NCBI GenBank assembly: GCA_026709935.1
Contig: JAPOSC010000007.1
Coordinates: 1 to 39,756, forward strand
Direction of reading: 5' to 3'
DNA from: Thiotrichales bacterium
Lineage (GTDB): Bacteria; Pseudomonadota; Gammaproteobacteria; HK1
Length of the DNA stretch: 39,756 nt
Shown here: piece by piece, positions 9,101 through 16,085 of the stretch
Layout: each line of letters starts with the position of its first letter
Position numbering within the stretch: position 1 is the first letter of the stretch
Made by a program: the position numbers and the translations under genes
Notes under the pieces: model-generated
The model's input: the letters and a program-made list of their open reading frames with translations, nothing else
Databases searched by the model: none
Told to the model about the DNA's origin: nothing

Positions 9101-9642
9101 CCGGGCTTCGCCCGGGTGAGCACGGCGGCGCCGAACCACGGCCAAGTGTCACGAGCCGGCGTATCGACGTTGACGCAGATCGAGGTTGACGCAACCCGAT
9201 AGGCCACCGGAGGGTGCAACGGACCTTCGGGATCGTCGAGTTCGTTTTGGGCGCCGCGCCGAAACCACTCGTTGACCTGCGCCAGGAATCCGAACATGCC
9301 TTGCGATGGAAGCCACTGGGTCTCGATGGATTGATATATGCAGAGAAACTGCCCCCACTGGACGTGGCCGAAGCCGTGGAATCGGGTATGGACGGTGTTG
9401 ACGGAAGGCGGGCTGAACGGGAAATCTGCGGGGATCGACAGCGTGATGCCTTCCTGGGCGTGCAGCGGCAGGCCACCCTCGACACGCCGGTAGTGCGTGC
9501 AATCAAGGGTGATGTCGACACTCAGGGGGGCACTGGGCGCCGGAGGGTCGTCGACACCGATGATCCGGACGGGAGACCGATCGGTCTCGGCGATGCGCCG
9601 GAGCTGTGCGAGTGCGAGCCGTTGTCCGTCACTTGGTGTCAC
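6142..9642 (-). CDS. E2-E1(ThiF)-JAB-patatin fusion protein
   Basis: A 1166-residue single chain with four enzymatic modules. Residues 1-135 form an E2-like domain with the PADFPFSPPSV core and a candidate catalytic Cys101 in QFLCIYQS. About 135-355 is a linker of unknown fold. About 355-600 is a ThiF/E1 adenylating domain: GCGAIGG (363-369), LYDRARV, the crossover-loop candidate Cys542 in PEPGCSDPTF. Residues 600-760 are a JAB/JAMM peptidase: Glu633 in ETGGLLFG and HSHPVGPAEPSATD (697-710), a complete HxHx7SxxD motif. Residues 780-1166 are a patatin phospholipase: SGGGSRA (788-794), nucleophile Ser821 in GVSGGS, and catalytic Asp1020 in TDGGVFENLG. All key residues are intact. In type II CBASS the same four activities are separate genes (Cap2 = E2+E1, Cap3 = JAB, CapV = patatin) and serve a cyclase, none of which is visible here. 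It starts at GTG 9642, overlapping the upstream gene by 14 bases. An anti-phage membrane-damaging role is inferred. Confidence 0.93.
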   Translation of the reverse strand: MTPSDGQRLALAQLRRIAETDRSPVRIIGVDDPPAPSAPLSVDITLDCTHYRRVEGGLPLHAQEGITLSIPADFPFSPPSVNTVHTRFHGFGHVQWGQFLCIYQSIETQWLPSQGMFGFLAQVNEWFRRGAQNELDDPEGPLHPPVAYRVASTSICVNVDTPARDTWPWFGAAVLTRAKPGLLAVDAWSPDLTSPNDRLFAPTALLDFELPFEYPRTVHHLLQYLDSKGGLGYRLLARMMLASEHVPEDTPLYVGVGAPSRGIAGNVEGRRQHLMFWEIEPPDVAKLCAASIACRFSHHYQGQETPGAIQALIDTVLGTLIQWRNEARVRWCAVLENRPEIITRRDQGTPMNWFRNKRVALWGCGAIGGLVAEHLARAGVAELTLYDRARVTPGVLLRQNYSALDTNEAKAAALARRVASIDPCVILKLRDEDIVSQTLIRADWDAGFDLIIDATASLRVRSKLECVLKEHERRVPIASVMISADAQHAVAVLVPHGYRAGPLDALRRLGLAAIARDWLSDWAEAFWTAGGIKGLRQPEPGCSDPTFVASHADVAALSARVLNAVAGALVTLDDSACGFLISQSSEHREHRFWLRPDIRWMADGLEFRISANAWRDLNGWIRASARERCPDAETGGLLFGEFDETLGIAWVTNVSGPPQDSQFSAEHFVCGTHGTRELCEDYARRTHRIVRYVGTWHSHPVGPAEPSATDYEGIDAIFAAAPDDGAHQLMVIVGHATGPRPEIGAYVFEKQTLATRRVESAMAIKVRGGVTKPPPVATLHQRIGLSLSGGGSRAVAFHLGTLRALEDLKLLDEVDIISGVSGGSVLTGLVGYTEDPFDAIDRYTVDFLHRGLVKPALWKLLHPARAARLLWNVAVVALPTLTIDVITGAASLTAALFPAARGASNVVSRWSWPFRHGYSRTHILADTVADLVGEHACDAPTRQGKSIVFNACELRTGTAFRMSNKQFGAWRYGWAPASELRVADAVTASAAYPPFLPPFDWTRSFERNGEATKARVIVTDGGVFENLGVSVMEPGRDADVSAISYRPDIIIASDAGAGQFTGETVPLRWSTRMTRVVSSVMRKVQDATKKRLHDHAKAGRIDGFVHAALGQIDRRVLLKPANWIDREDVIGYPTDFSAMSDENIRKLSGRGEAITRALVTQYLLSD

Positions 9643-10783
9643 GACCGAACCCGACCGCCGTCGCCGGTGCGACCGTGACAGCCCCCGCAGCCTTCAACGC
9701 ATCGCTCATCGGCTTGCTTGACCCACTCTCACCGACGTAGGTGCATCCTGACTCGCTGACTTCGAAGATGACCGGCGCGGGATGCCCCCCATCGTGAGGT
9801 TCATGGGTGCAGATGAAATCGTTGGGCACGATGCGTTGGTATTGGCGCTTCGCCTTGGCGTGGGGTGGGTTGTCGCCCGGGCGGTTGTGCGCTGGCACCG
9901 GCTCCGAGCTTGAGACGACATAGCCAGGATCGAGGGCAGCGTTCTCAAGATCACGCACGATGTCGGACTTCAGCGTCTCGTCGTCATCCCCCTCATCCTG
10001 CCAGTACATTACGGACTTCGAACAGTGATGGGGGGCCAGCAGGACGTTCCAGGCCAGCGCACTGTCGTCACTGCGGTCGAAAATCCGCCGAATGACAGGA
10101 TAGCTGAGGTCCCCCATGAGCAGCGCCCGCCCGGCGCCATGGTCGTTGTAAAGAGTGATCTGGAACGCAAGGCTACAGTCGTTGCGATCACCGAAGCTGT
10201 CGTCTTTGAACGGGGCGTGCACGAATGCCTCGAACACTTCGGAGAGATCATCGCCGTCGAGGATTCCGATGGCCTGCCCCGGGATGGACAGGAGCGCTTC
10301 GGGAAAGCCATCGAAATCGGGCTCTTCGAGCAGGTCATCGTATCCGATGATGCGAATTCGGTTGCCTCGACCGGGATCGCCTCCTGCGTCAATGGACGCC
10401 TGGACGCGCCGCATCGCCTCGTCGTGAAAGGCTTGTGCGTCGTCGCAGAGGTCGTTGTTGTCTCGAAACTCGCGAAACGTGCGTGGCGACATCCAGATTT
10501 CCGAGACGATCACGCGGTCGTTCAGATCCTCGAAGCCCCGGCAGTGGTCCTGATCAGGATGCGTGAGCGCGAAGACCGAGAGGTAGGGTTTGTCGCGCAG
10601 GGTCGGCAATATCTCGATCAGCTCGTCGATCACTGGCCACGCCGGATCCTCGTCATCTTCGGACTTGGCCATGTGATGAAGATCAATCTGGAGATAGACG
10701 GTATCGGCCACTCGGACAGTCGTGCTGTCGCCGGTGCCGACGGGCCAGAAGATGAAGCCCTGGTTGGGAGGATGAATGGCCAT
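9629..10783 (-). CDS. metallo-beta-lactamase-fold hydrolase, operon partner of the fusion protein
   Basis: 384 residues. The metal motif is LTHPDQDHCRGF (His75, Asp77, Asp79, His80), followed by SLAFQITLYNDHGAGRALL leading to the metal Asp225 in LLMGDLSYP and His252 in LLAPHHCSKS. This is the order of an MBL-fold hydrolase of the ComEC/Rec2-like or RNase-like branch, without membrane segments, so it should be cytoplasmic. The C-terminal 60 residues are less ordered and end in VGFGRDTK. CAGGAGG stands nine bases before the ATG. The 14-base overlap with the next gene indicates coupled expression. MBL-fold proteins beside E2/E1/JAB genes were noted in surveys of prokaryotic ubiquitin-like systems, so the pairing is not accidental. 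Substrate unknown: nucleic acid, a nucleotide signal or a modified protein are all possible. Confidence 0.85.
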   Translation of the reverse strand: MAIHPPNQGFIFWPVGTGDSTTVRVADTVYLQIDLHHMAKSEDDEDPAWPVIDELIEILPTLRDKPYLSVFALTHPDQDHCRGFEDLNDRVIVSEIWMSPRTFREFRDNNDLCDDAQAFHDEAMRRVQASIDAGGDPGRGNRIRIIGYDDLLEEPDFDGFPEALLSIPGQAIGILDGDDLSEVFEAFVHAPFKDDSFGDRNDCSLAFQITLYNDHGAGRALLMGDLSYPVIRRIFDRSDDSALAWNVLLAPHHCSKSVMYWQDEGDDDETLKSDIVRDLENAALDPGYVVSSSEPVPAHNRPGDNPPHAKAKRQYQRIVPNDFICTHEPHDGGHPAPVIFEVSESGCTYVGESGSSKPMSDALKAAGAVTVAPATAVGFGRDTK

Positions 10784-11122
10784 GCTCTACGGCCTCCTGG
10801 GTAACGGTTTGGAGCACATATTGGGGTCTGCGTCCCGAATACAGCACCTGAAGTTCTATACCTTGTGGTGGTTCGGAGGATTTCAAGGGCTCGATTCGTC
10901 AGGTTTTTGGGGAGTTTCGGTGGCGCTCAAGCGCATCATGGAAGGCTGCGGGCCAGCGTACGGAGCCGACTCCGCGTAGTCCGTGCGGCGGACTTGGAGG
11001 TTGCCGATCGCGGAAATCAAGATGCCGATGTCGTCGCCACCTTCGGAGTTCCTATATCCCTTGATGCAACTGGATGCATCAACGCCCGCCTGGAGATAGC
11101 GCGATGCCGTTTCGGGGCGTGA
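10784..11122. other. 339-base gap upstream of the MBL gene
   Basis: No start-bearing gene. On the minus strand a stop-free frame of about 79 codons begins right after the TGA of the ribbon-helix-helix gene and in the same phase, running to about 10886. It includes a protein-like stretch, DDIGILISAIGNLQVRRTDY, but has no ATG until two adjacent Met codons near its end. It may be the decayed tail of a gene once fused or coupled to the one upstream. The remaining 100 bases should hold the promoter of the MBL/fusion operon, but I see no convincing pair of boxes. Confidence 0.4.
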
Positions 11123-11434
11123 TCAAGGCGAGTTCGACCTGGCATCTTCGATCAGACTCGGCACGATTTTGGAGATGCCGCGCCGGATCTGTTCGATTTC
11201 CTCGGCGCGCCCGTCGGCGATCATGCTGCGTGCGAGGGCTTGGGCGGCGAACATCGCCGAGCGCAGGAGCTGGATTTCGAGCTCGGTCCGGGGCCATTCA
11301 CGTCGGTCGAGGGCCTCGACGGCGAGCTCGACCAGAAGCTGGTTGGGGCTCATGTTGCGCGCTTCGGCGAGGGCTTCGATGCGCCGCCAGTGGTCTTCGC
11401 CGATGCGGATGTGCCTGCTGAGGGTCTTGGCCAT
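11123..11434 (-). CDS. ribbon-helix-helix (CopG-like) DNA-binding protein
   Basis: 103 residues from the ATG at 11434, which has GGAGGG nine bases upstream. The alternative GTG at 11440 is too close to that site. The N-terminal 45 residues, SRHIRIGEDHWRRIEALAEA followed by RNMSPNQLLVELAVEAL, form the short beta strand and two helices of a ribbon-helix-helix DNA-binding domain. The rest is a long helical tail (LRSAMFAAQALARSMIADGR, IRRGISKIVPSLIEDA). Such proteins are usually autorepressors of plasmid maintenance or TA operons, or accessory relaxosome proteins. Four 17-bp operator-like palindromes lie 135-304 bases upstream of the start, making an autoregulatory or centromere-binding role likely. 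No toxin or relaxase gene is adjacent, so the partner is unclear. Confidence 0.75.
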   Translation of the reverse strand: MAKTLSRHIRIGEDHWRRIEALAEARNMSPNQLLVELAVEALDRREWPRTELEIQLLRSAMFAAQALARSMIADGRAEEIEQIRRGISKIVPSLIEDARSNSP

Positions 11435-11568
11435 GACCACCGTCCCTCCGGAATCCTTGTCGTTTCTCGCGCGATTCCCGCGACAAACCCGGCCCGTATT
11501 GTGCCGTTTCCGAAGCGGATTCGTCGCGCCGGAGACCTGATTCCGGGCGAACCCGTCCTGAGCACCGT

Positions 11569-11738
11569 GCTACCAACTTGGTAGCGGTCATGGTGGAGTG
11601 CAGGGGCGCGCGCGACCAAACTGGTCGCTCTGCCGGGGAGCGTCCTACCAAACTGGTCGCACGCGCGATGGCCGGTCGCGCAAGTGGTTGACTGGGAACG
11701 GGAATCGTCCCCGGAAGGGGAACTACCATTTTGGTCGC
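11569..11738. promoter_or_regulatory. four 17-bp operator-like inverted repeats
   Basis: Sites at 11569-11585 (GCTACCAACTTGGTAGC, a perfect palindrome), 11612-11628 (GCGACCAAACTGGTCGC), 11644-11660 (CCTACCAAACTGGTCGC) and 11722-11738 (ACTACCATTTTGGTCGC) share the pattern (T/G)ACCA-n3-TGGT(C/A)G. Centres are 43, 32 and 78 bases apart. They lie upstream of the ribbon-helix-helix gene and are the natural candidate for its binding sites, either as an autoregulatory operator or a partition-like array. Binding is not shown. Confidence 0.6.
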
Positions 11739-12597
11739 ACTTTTCCCGGCACGCCAGGGCACCGCTCGGCTGTGATTCCTCACCCCTGACGGCCTCCCCA
11801 TCGCACGGCTTCGCAGTGGTGACGGGGGGGCACCCTTGGTGCGTCGGGTGTGAGACCCAAGGCCGCCCCGGGCGGTCGGGAACGGCGAATCGAGCGGTAT
11901 GAGCGAGAGGGGCATCGACGGCGGTCGAGTCCGCGGTGGGGAGCCGCGGCGGCGACTGAGCGGACGACGGGGGCGAGCAGTGAACGCGTGCCGTTGCGGC
12001 ACGGCGGAGGGCGGCGGTGTCGACGGCGAGGCGCAGCGCGCCGGCGGGGGCAAGCGGAGCGCGCAGAGAGCGGAGCGAGCGGAGGCGCGAGGGATTGCAG
12101 CGTAAATCGGAGCGTCAGCGGAGATTGGAGCGGAAAGCCCGGTCGCGGAGCGACGCGCGCAGGTCTTGTCGTCGGAGCGCATGACCGTTCGGTCTCATGG
12201 ACGCACTGGAGGACTTCGACCTCGGGACGACGATAGCGACCGCCATCGGCCCCATCACGGGCATCACGCCGACCGGGACGAGCGACGGGAGGGCCGACAC
12301 CACCGAGCGCGGCACCGACGTCATGACCGACCCTGACGGCGGCGATGACGTCCGCAGGAAGTGACGGAGCACTGCGAGACGGCGAGGTCCGTGACGGTCG
12401 ACGGAAGGGACGCTATCGCGAGCACGCGTGGCGGGACGAATCGCCAGTGGCCGAGACAGGGCGCGCCGCCGCTGACGACACAGCAGAGCCAGGGGAAGCA
12501 GGGCGGCGGAGCCGCCGCGGAGCGCGGCGCCGCAGGCGGCGCGCGTAGCGAGGGGGGATGGGCCGTGCGGCGGTCGAGGCGTCCGACCAGAGAGAGC
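11739..12597. other. gene-poor GC-rich region with repeats, one possible small ORF
   Basis: About 860 bases with no gene I can support. Frames on both strands are open only because of the GC content and translate to Arg/Ala/Pro-rich sequence. Two features stand out. GGAGCG recurs many times between about 12050 and 12180. A 55-codon frame at 12197-12364 on the plus strand (MDALEDFDLGTTIATAIGPI at the start, acidic DPDGGDDVRRK at the end) has protein-like composition but no ribosome site. The position, between two unrelated gene blocks and next to the palindrome array, would suit an origin, a partition site or a transfer origin, but I see no iterons or nick site that I can name. Confidence 0.35.
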
Positions 12598-12624
12598 GGG
12601 TCGCGCCGGAGACCGACGCGACCC
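12598..12624 (-). terminator. hairpin downstream of the DUF2493 gene
   Basis: GGGTCGCG and CGCGACCC form a perfect eight-pair stem around an 11-base loop, starting 21 bases beyond the stop of the gene at 12645. There is no T-tract, so it may be a transcript-end stabiliser rather than an intrinsic terminator. Confidence 0.4.
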
Positions 12625-12644
12625 TTGGGGTGCGGCGATGCGGC

Positions 12645-13565
12645 TCAGGCCGCGCAGCGCTGCACGGGAATCCCGAGCGCGAGCGCCTTGTCGACCAAGT
12701 TGTCGGTGATGCCGGAGCCGGGGAAGGCGATGACGCCCTTCGGCAGGAGGTTCAGCAGCGCATCGTTCCTGCGAAACGGCGCCGCCCGTCCGTGGGCGTT
12801 CCAGTCCGGCTTGCACACCACCTGGTGCACGCCGTTCCGCTCGGCCCACTCGGCGGCGATGCGCTCCACCCCCGGCCCCCCGCCGTGCACGAGCACCATG
12901 TCCGCGTACTTCACCCGTGCGCGGTCGAGCCGGGTGATGACGGCGCCGGCATCGGACACCGCCTTCCCCCCGGTGACCGCGACCAGCGTGCCCTCGGGCA
13001 GGTGCGCCCGGGTCGCGCGATCGGTGCGCGCCCGCAGGAAGTCCCGCGCATCGATGGCGGCGGAGGTGAGGTGCCCGGTCTGGCTCGTGTGCGACCCGCG
13101 CCGGGGGCGCCAGGTCTCCCCGGTCGCGGCGCGGTAGTGTTCAGCGGCGGCGTCGCGCATCCGCTCGAACGCATCGCGCCGGTCGCCCAAGTTCTGCGCG
13201 CGGTGCGTCACGAGCTCCAGTTCCCGGGCGTTGATTTCCGTCCCGTCCTGCGCCCGCTGCAAGGTGCGCATCTGCGGGGCGAGGCGGTCGACGCTGCGCT
13301 CGAGTCTGCGGACCTGGGCGTCGAAGGTGTTGACGAACCCCCACAGCAGCGACTCCCGCTCGTCGGCGAGTTGGACCCCGTCCGGGACCGCATCGCCGAG
13401 GAGGCGGAACGCTTCGCCCACCGCGTCGAGTGCTTCGTCCGCGTCCCACACCTCCCGCGGGTCGAACTCGTCGCGCTCGGGGGTTGCCCCGTAGAGTTGG
13501 GCCTGCTCGCAAATCATCGCGGTCACTGAGTGGTTCTGCGTGTTGGTGTTGTCGATGTCGTACAT
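12645..13565 (-). CDS. DUF2493 (cpYpsA-related SLOG) protein
   Basis: 306 residues with AGGAG six bases before the ATG. The C-terminal third, from VAVTGGKAVSDAG through MVLVHGGGPGVERIAAEWAE to VIAFPGSGITDNLVDKAL, is the Rossmann-like SLOG domain of the DUF2493 type. The paired Gly-rich loops would bind a nucleotide or nucleotide-derived ligand. The N-terminal 190 residues are helical, including an acidic stretch (DEFDPREVWDADEALDAVGE) and a long Arg-rich helix probably forming a coiled coil. SLOG proteins are proposed sensors or processors of nucleotide signals in conflict systems, and DUF2493 genes are frequent on plasmids and phages. This is the most distal gene of the backbone block and is followed by a hairpin. 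The domain call is firm; the function is unknown. Confidence 0.82.
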   Translation of the reverse strand: MYDIDNTNTQNHSVTAMICEQAQLYGATPERDEFDPREVWDADEALDAVGEAFRLLGDAVPDGVQLADERESLLWGFVNTFDAQVRRLERSVDRLAPQMRTLQRAQDGTEINARELELVTHRAQNLGDRRDAFERMRDAAAEHYRAATGETWRPRRGSHTSQTGHLTSAAIDARDFLRARTDRATRAHLPEGTLVAVTGGKAVSDAGAVITRLDRARVKYADMVLVHGGGPGVERIAAEWAERNGVHQVVCKPDWNAHGRAAPFRRNDALLNLLPKGVIAFPGSGITDNLVDKALALGIPVQRCAA

Positions 13566-13856
13566 GACGGTCTCCTGAATCGAAGTGGATGTTGAGCCTT
13601 TGCGGCTCCTTCAACCGCCGGAAGCGCACCTCCCGACGTGGGTCTATTGGCACACGCGCGCGCAGTGCCGTCACCGCGAAGCGGCCGGAGCGCGAGCGGA
13701 GGACCCGCGCTTGCGTGGGTTGACGGTGCGAGCACGTGTGGGACGATGGGCCTACGTCGGGAGGAGAGCTCTCCCCCACCCCGCTCCGTGGCCCGCGCCT
13801 TCCCCTGCCTGCGGCACCGCTCTTCGCGCTTGCGATGGTGCGCACCATCCGCCGCC

Positions 13857-14288
13857 TCACGCGGCATCGGTGCAGTCGCAATCGGCTTCGAAGCATGCGA
13901 GCACGCGCCCGTCGGTGCCGGCATCGCGGAGCACGATGAGCTCGTCGCTCACCAATTCCGCGACGGCGGCGTGGAACGCGGTCCAGGCGGTGTCGCGGTC
14001 GGTGTGCGAGGACAGCACCTCGCCCGCCACGGACAGGTCGGTCTCCAGCGCGTAGCCCACGGTGGCGTCGACCGCGACGACTTCGAACTGCGGCGCGCGG
14101 TCGGGCGCGCTCTGCCAGAGGAGGGCGCCGGTGGGGTGGTCGAGCACGACGGTGGTGAGCGCGGGGTGCGCGCGCACGCGCCGCTGCGCTTCGGTCCAGG
14201 CGGCGCGCTTCTCCTCAAGATGCGCGGGCGCATCGCATAGGTCGATCCAATCCTCGTCGACGGTGCGGACGACGTAGCAGGGGGTCAT
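13857..14288 (-). CDS. hypothetical protein
   Basis: 143 residues counted from the ATG at 14288, which has AGGAGAG upstream. A longer in-frame start at 14369 would add an Arg-rich tail and overlap the neighbour's spacer, so I reject it. The product begins MTPCYVVRTVDEDWIDLCDA, has an AWTEAQRRVRAHPALTTVVL segment and an acidic, Cys-bearing end (CFEADCDCTDAA). The mixed alpha/beta pattern and low pI resemble other small plasmid proteins. No family recognised, no membrane segment or signal peptide. Confidence 0.6.
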   Translation of the reverse strand: MTPCYVVRTVDEDWIDLCDAPAHLEEKRAAWTEAQRRVRAHPALTTVVLDHPTGALLWQSAPDRAPQFEVVAVDATVGYALETDLSVAGEVLSSHTDRDTAWTAFHAAVAELVSDELIVLRDAGTDGRVLACFEADCDCTDAA

Positions 14289-14375
14289 GGGTGCGCTCTC
14301 CTCTCTCCTGGTGGGCTTGCCCACTGTCCTGCGCGCCTCGTCCTCCGACGCAGCCCGCGAGCGGAGCACCCCCGC

Positions 14376-14915
14376 TCACGCCGCCTCACCCGCTCGGGCG
14401 ATGCGGTGCATGGCGAGGCAGACATCGCGCGGATGCATCGTCGCGAGGTTGAACACCGCAATGCCCGCGCGCTCGGCGAGGCGGATGGCGACGCCCGTGC
14501 CGCCGGTGACGCGCCCCCCGGCGGTCCAGCACACGACGGCGCGGGTCGGGGTGAAGCCGCTCGCGCGAGCGCCGAAGACCACCGCGACGTTACGGGCGTG
14601 GAGCTTGCGCACCGCGGGGCGGCACCGCGCCCAGGCGGGGTGATGGCGGGCGGCGATGGCGGCGAGGCCATCAAGTGACGCCTCGGTGTACGTCACGCAC
14701 TGCGACCCGCGCCAGCCGTTGTAGCCGGGCCAGGGGAGGAACACGGTGCGGCGCAGGGCCGCCCCTTCGGCGAACGCCGTGTCCGCTCCGTCGGCGCCGC
14801 CGGTATTGAGGTGCCAGCCCTTCTCCGCGAGATACCACGCCATGCGGCGCATGACGGCGAGGACCGGCTCGGGCGTCTTCCGCGCCCCGACGCCGGCGTA
14901 GGTGAGTGGGGCCAT
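14376..14915 (-). CDS. SLOG/DprA-like Rossmann protein
   Basis: 179 residues beginning LTYAGVGARKTPEPVLAVMR after the first three. This is the opening of SLOG/LOG-type proteins related to the DNA-processing protein DprA and to phage homologues. Next come GWHLNTGGADGADTAFAEGA, with the Gly-rich ligand loop, FLPWPGYNG, and RAVVCWTAGGRVTGGTGVAI, the second loop. The family binds nucleotide-type ligands or single-stranded DNA; which applies here is unknown. It lies one gene from the DUF2493 protein, so this block holds two different SLOG proteins. The spacer before the next gene contains the usual CTCCT (AGGAG on the coding strand) signal. Neighbouring SSB, RadC and Toprim genes favour a role in handling incoming single-stranded DNA. 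Confidence 0.72.
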   Translation of the reverse strand: MAPLTYAGVGARKTPEPVLAVMRRMAWYLAEKGWHLNTGGADGADTAFAEGAALRRTVFLPWPGYNGWRGSQCVTYTEASLDGLAAIAARHHPAWARCRPAVRKLHARNVAVVFGARASGFTPTRAVVCWTAGGRVTGGTGVAIRLAERAGIAVFNLATMHPRDVCLAMHRIARAGEAA

Positions 14916-14972
14916 CGCGCGCTCTCCTCTGTTCGTGGACGAATCACCTCCGCTCCCGCCCCGCGCGCCCTC

Positions 14973-15947
14973 TCACCGGATGAGCCACGGTTCGACCCGC
15001 GCCGCGAGTCCCTCCGGACCGAGGGCGAGGAGGTCGTCGTTGAAGTCTCCGCCCTCGGGGGTCAGCACCAAGGAGGGGGCGCCGAGCTCTGCACACCGCC
15101 GGGCGAGACGCTCGGCCGCCCGCGCCCCTTCCGCGTCGCGGTCGCGGGCGATGACGAGGCGCGCGACGCCGGGTGGAGGCGCGAACGCGCCGAGGCTCCC
15201 GGCGGTGAGCGCGGCCGCTGCGGTCACCGTCGGCACCGCGGTGACGAGCGAGAGCACGGTCTCGATGCCCTCGCCGACGAGGAGCGAAGCACCGTCGGCG
15301 GGGCGGTCGAAGCGTACCGCGAGACCGAAGATGCGCCCGAGCGCCTTGCGAGGGGATGCGACGCCCGCCTTGGCGGGCACCCGGGGGTCGAGAAAGGTGC
15401 GCTGCACCCCGGTGACCGCGCCGTCGTCGCCGGTCACGGCGGCGACCAGCGCAGGCAGCCGCCGAACGGAGGCGCCTTCGCGATAGCGAAGTGCGGGGTG
15501 AAAGCGCAAGGCCGCGAAGCGGCAGCGCGCGAGTCCCCGGGCGCGGAGATAGGCTTCCGCGTGCGTGCCGTCGATGGTGCAGCACCGCGCCCACAGACGC
15601 CGCGCGGCCTCCGTCGCGTCGTAGGTATCGCCTGGGCCCGCGCCCGTAGCCGGCGCCGCCGGCAGGGCGAGGAAGGCGCGGGCCTCGTCGAGCGCCGCGC
15701 GCAGCGTCGGTGCGCGCGAGCGGTGGCGGATGAGGTCGAGGAGATCGCCGTGGGTTCCCTCAGCCGCATCGGCCCACTTCCCCGGCGGGCCGGGGCCTCG
15801 GAGCCGCACGTAGAGCGAGCGCCCGCGGGCGCCGTCGAGGTCGCCCGCGACCCAGTAGCGGCCCTGGCGCCGACCGTGGGGCAGGTACTGGCGGCACACG
15901 GCCTCGGCGCGCTCGGAGAGTGCGGCGGCAAGGCGGGCCGCGTTCAC
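14973..15947 (-). CDS. Toprim-domain protein (primase-like)
   Basis: 324 residues from the GTG at 15947 (VNAARLAAALSERAEAVCRQ). The open frame extends to 16079 but the extra 44 residues are Pro/Arg-rich and look like spacer. The N-terminal half resembles the non-zinc part of mobile-element primases (YWVAGDLDGARGRSLYVRL, DLLDLIRHRS). The Toprim core is clear: LLVGEGIETVLSLV with the catalytic Glu, then LVIARDRDAEGARAAERLA with the DxD pair, and GGDFNDDLLALG. Such proteins make or process primers during plasmid replication or conjugative transfer. GAGGAG lies seven bases before an out-of-frame ATG at about 15979. That short frame (13 codons) ends in a TGA overlapping the GTG, so a leader peptide may couple to this start. 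Confidence 0.75.
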   Translation of the reverse strand: MNAARLAAALSERAEAVCRQYLPHGRRQGRYWVAGDLDGARGRSLYVRLRGPGPPGKWADAAEGTHGDLLDLIRHRSRAPTLRAALDEARAFLALPAAPATGAGPGDTYDATEAARRLWARCCTIDGTHAEAYLRARGLARCRFAALRFHPALRYREGASVRRLPALVAAVTGDDGAVTGVQRTFLDPRVPAKAGVASPRKALGRIFGLAVRFDRPADGASLLVGEGIETVLSLVTAVPTVTAAAALTAGSLGAFAPPPGVARLVIARDRDAEGARAAERLARRCAELGAPSLVLTPEGGDFNDDLLALGPEGLAARVEPWLIR

Positions 15948-16085
15948 GGGGCGGCGCCGGTGGAAGGATGACACGGACACGGCATGGCGGGACTCCTCGG
16001 GGCTTGGGAAGGGACACCCCCCGACCGTCCGGCCTCCGCCTCCGGGCGGCGCGGACCCCGATGCGGGGAAGCGGAGCACGTGCCG

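Noticed and set aside
6142..9642. A complete CBASS operon
   Set aside because: No CD-NTase gene is visible on either strand within the window near the operon, so calling it CBASS would overstate the evidence.
11739..12597. Long ORFs on both strands between the palindromes and the DUF2493 gene
   Set aside because: Composition is almost entirely Arg, Ala, Gly and Pro, no ribosome sites, and different frames look equally plausible.
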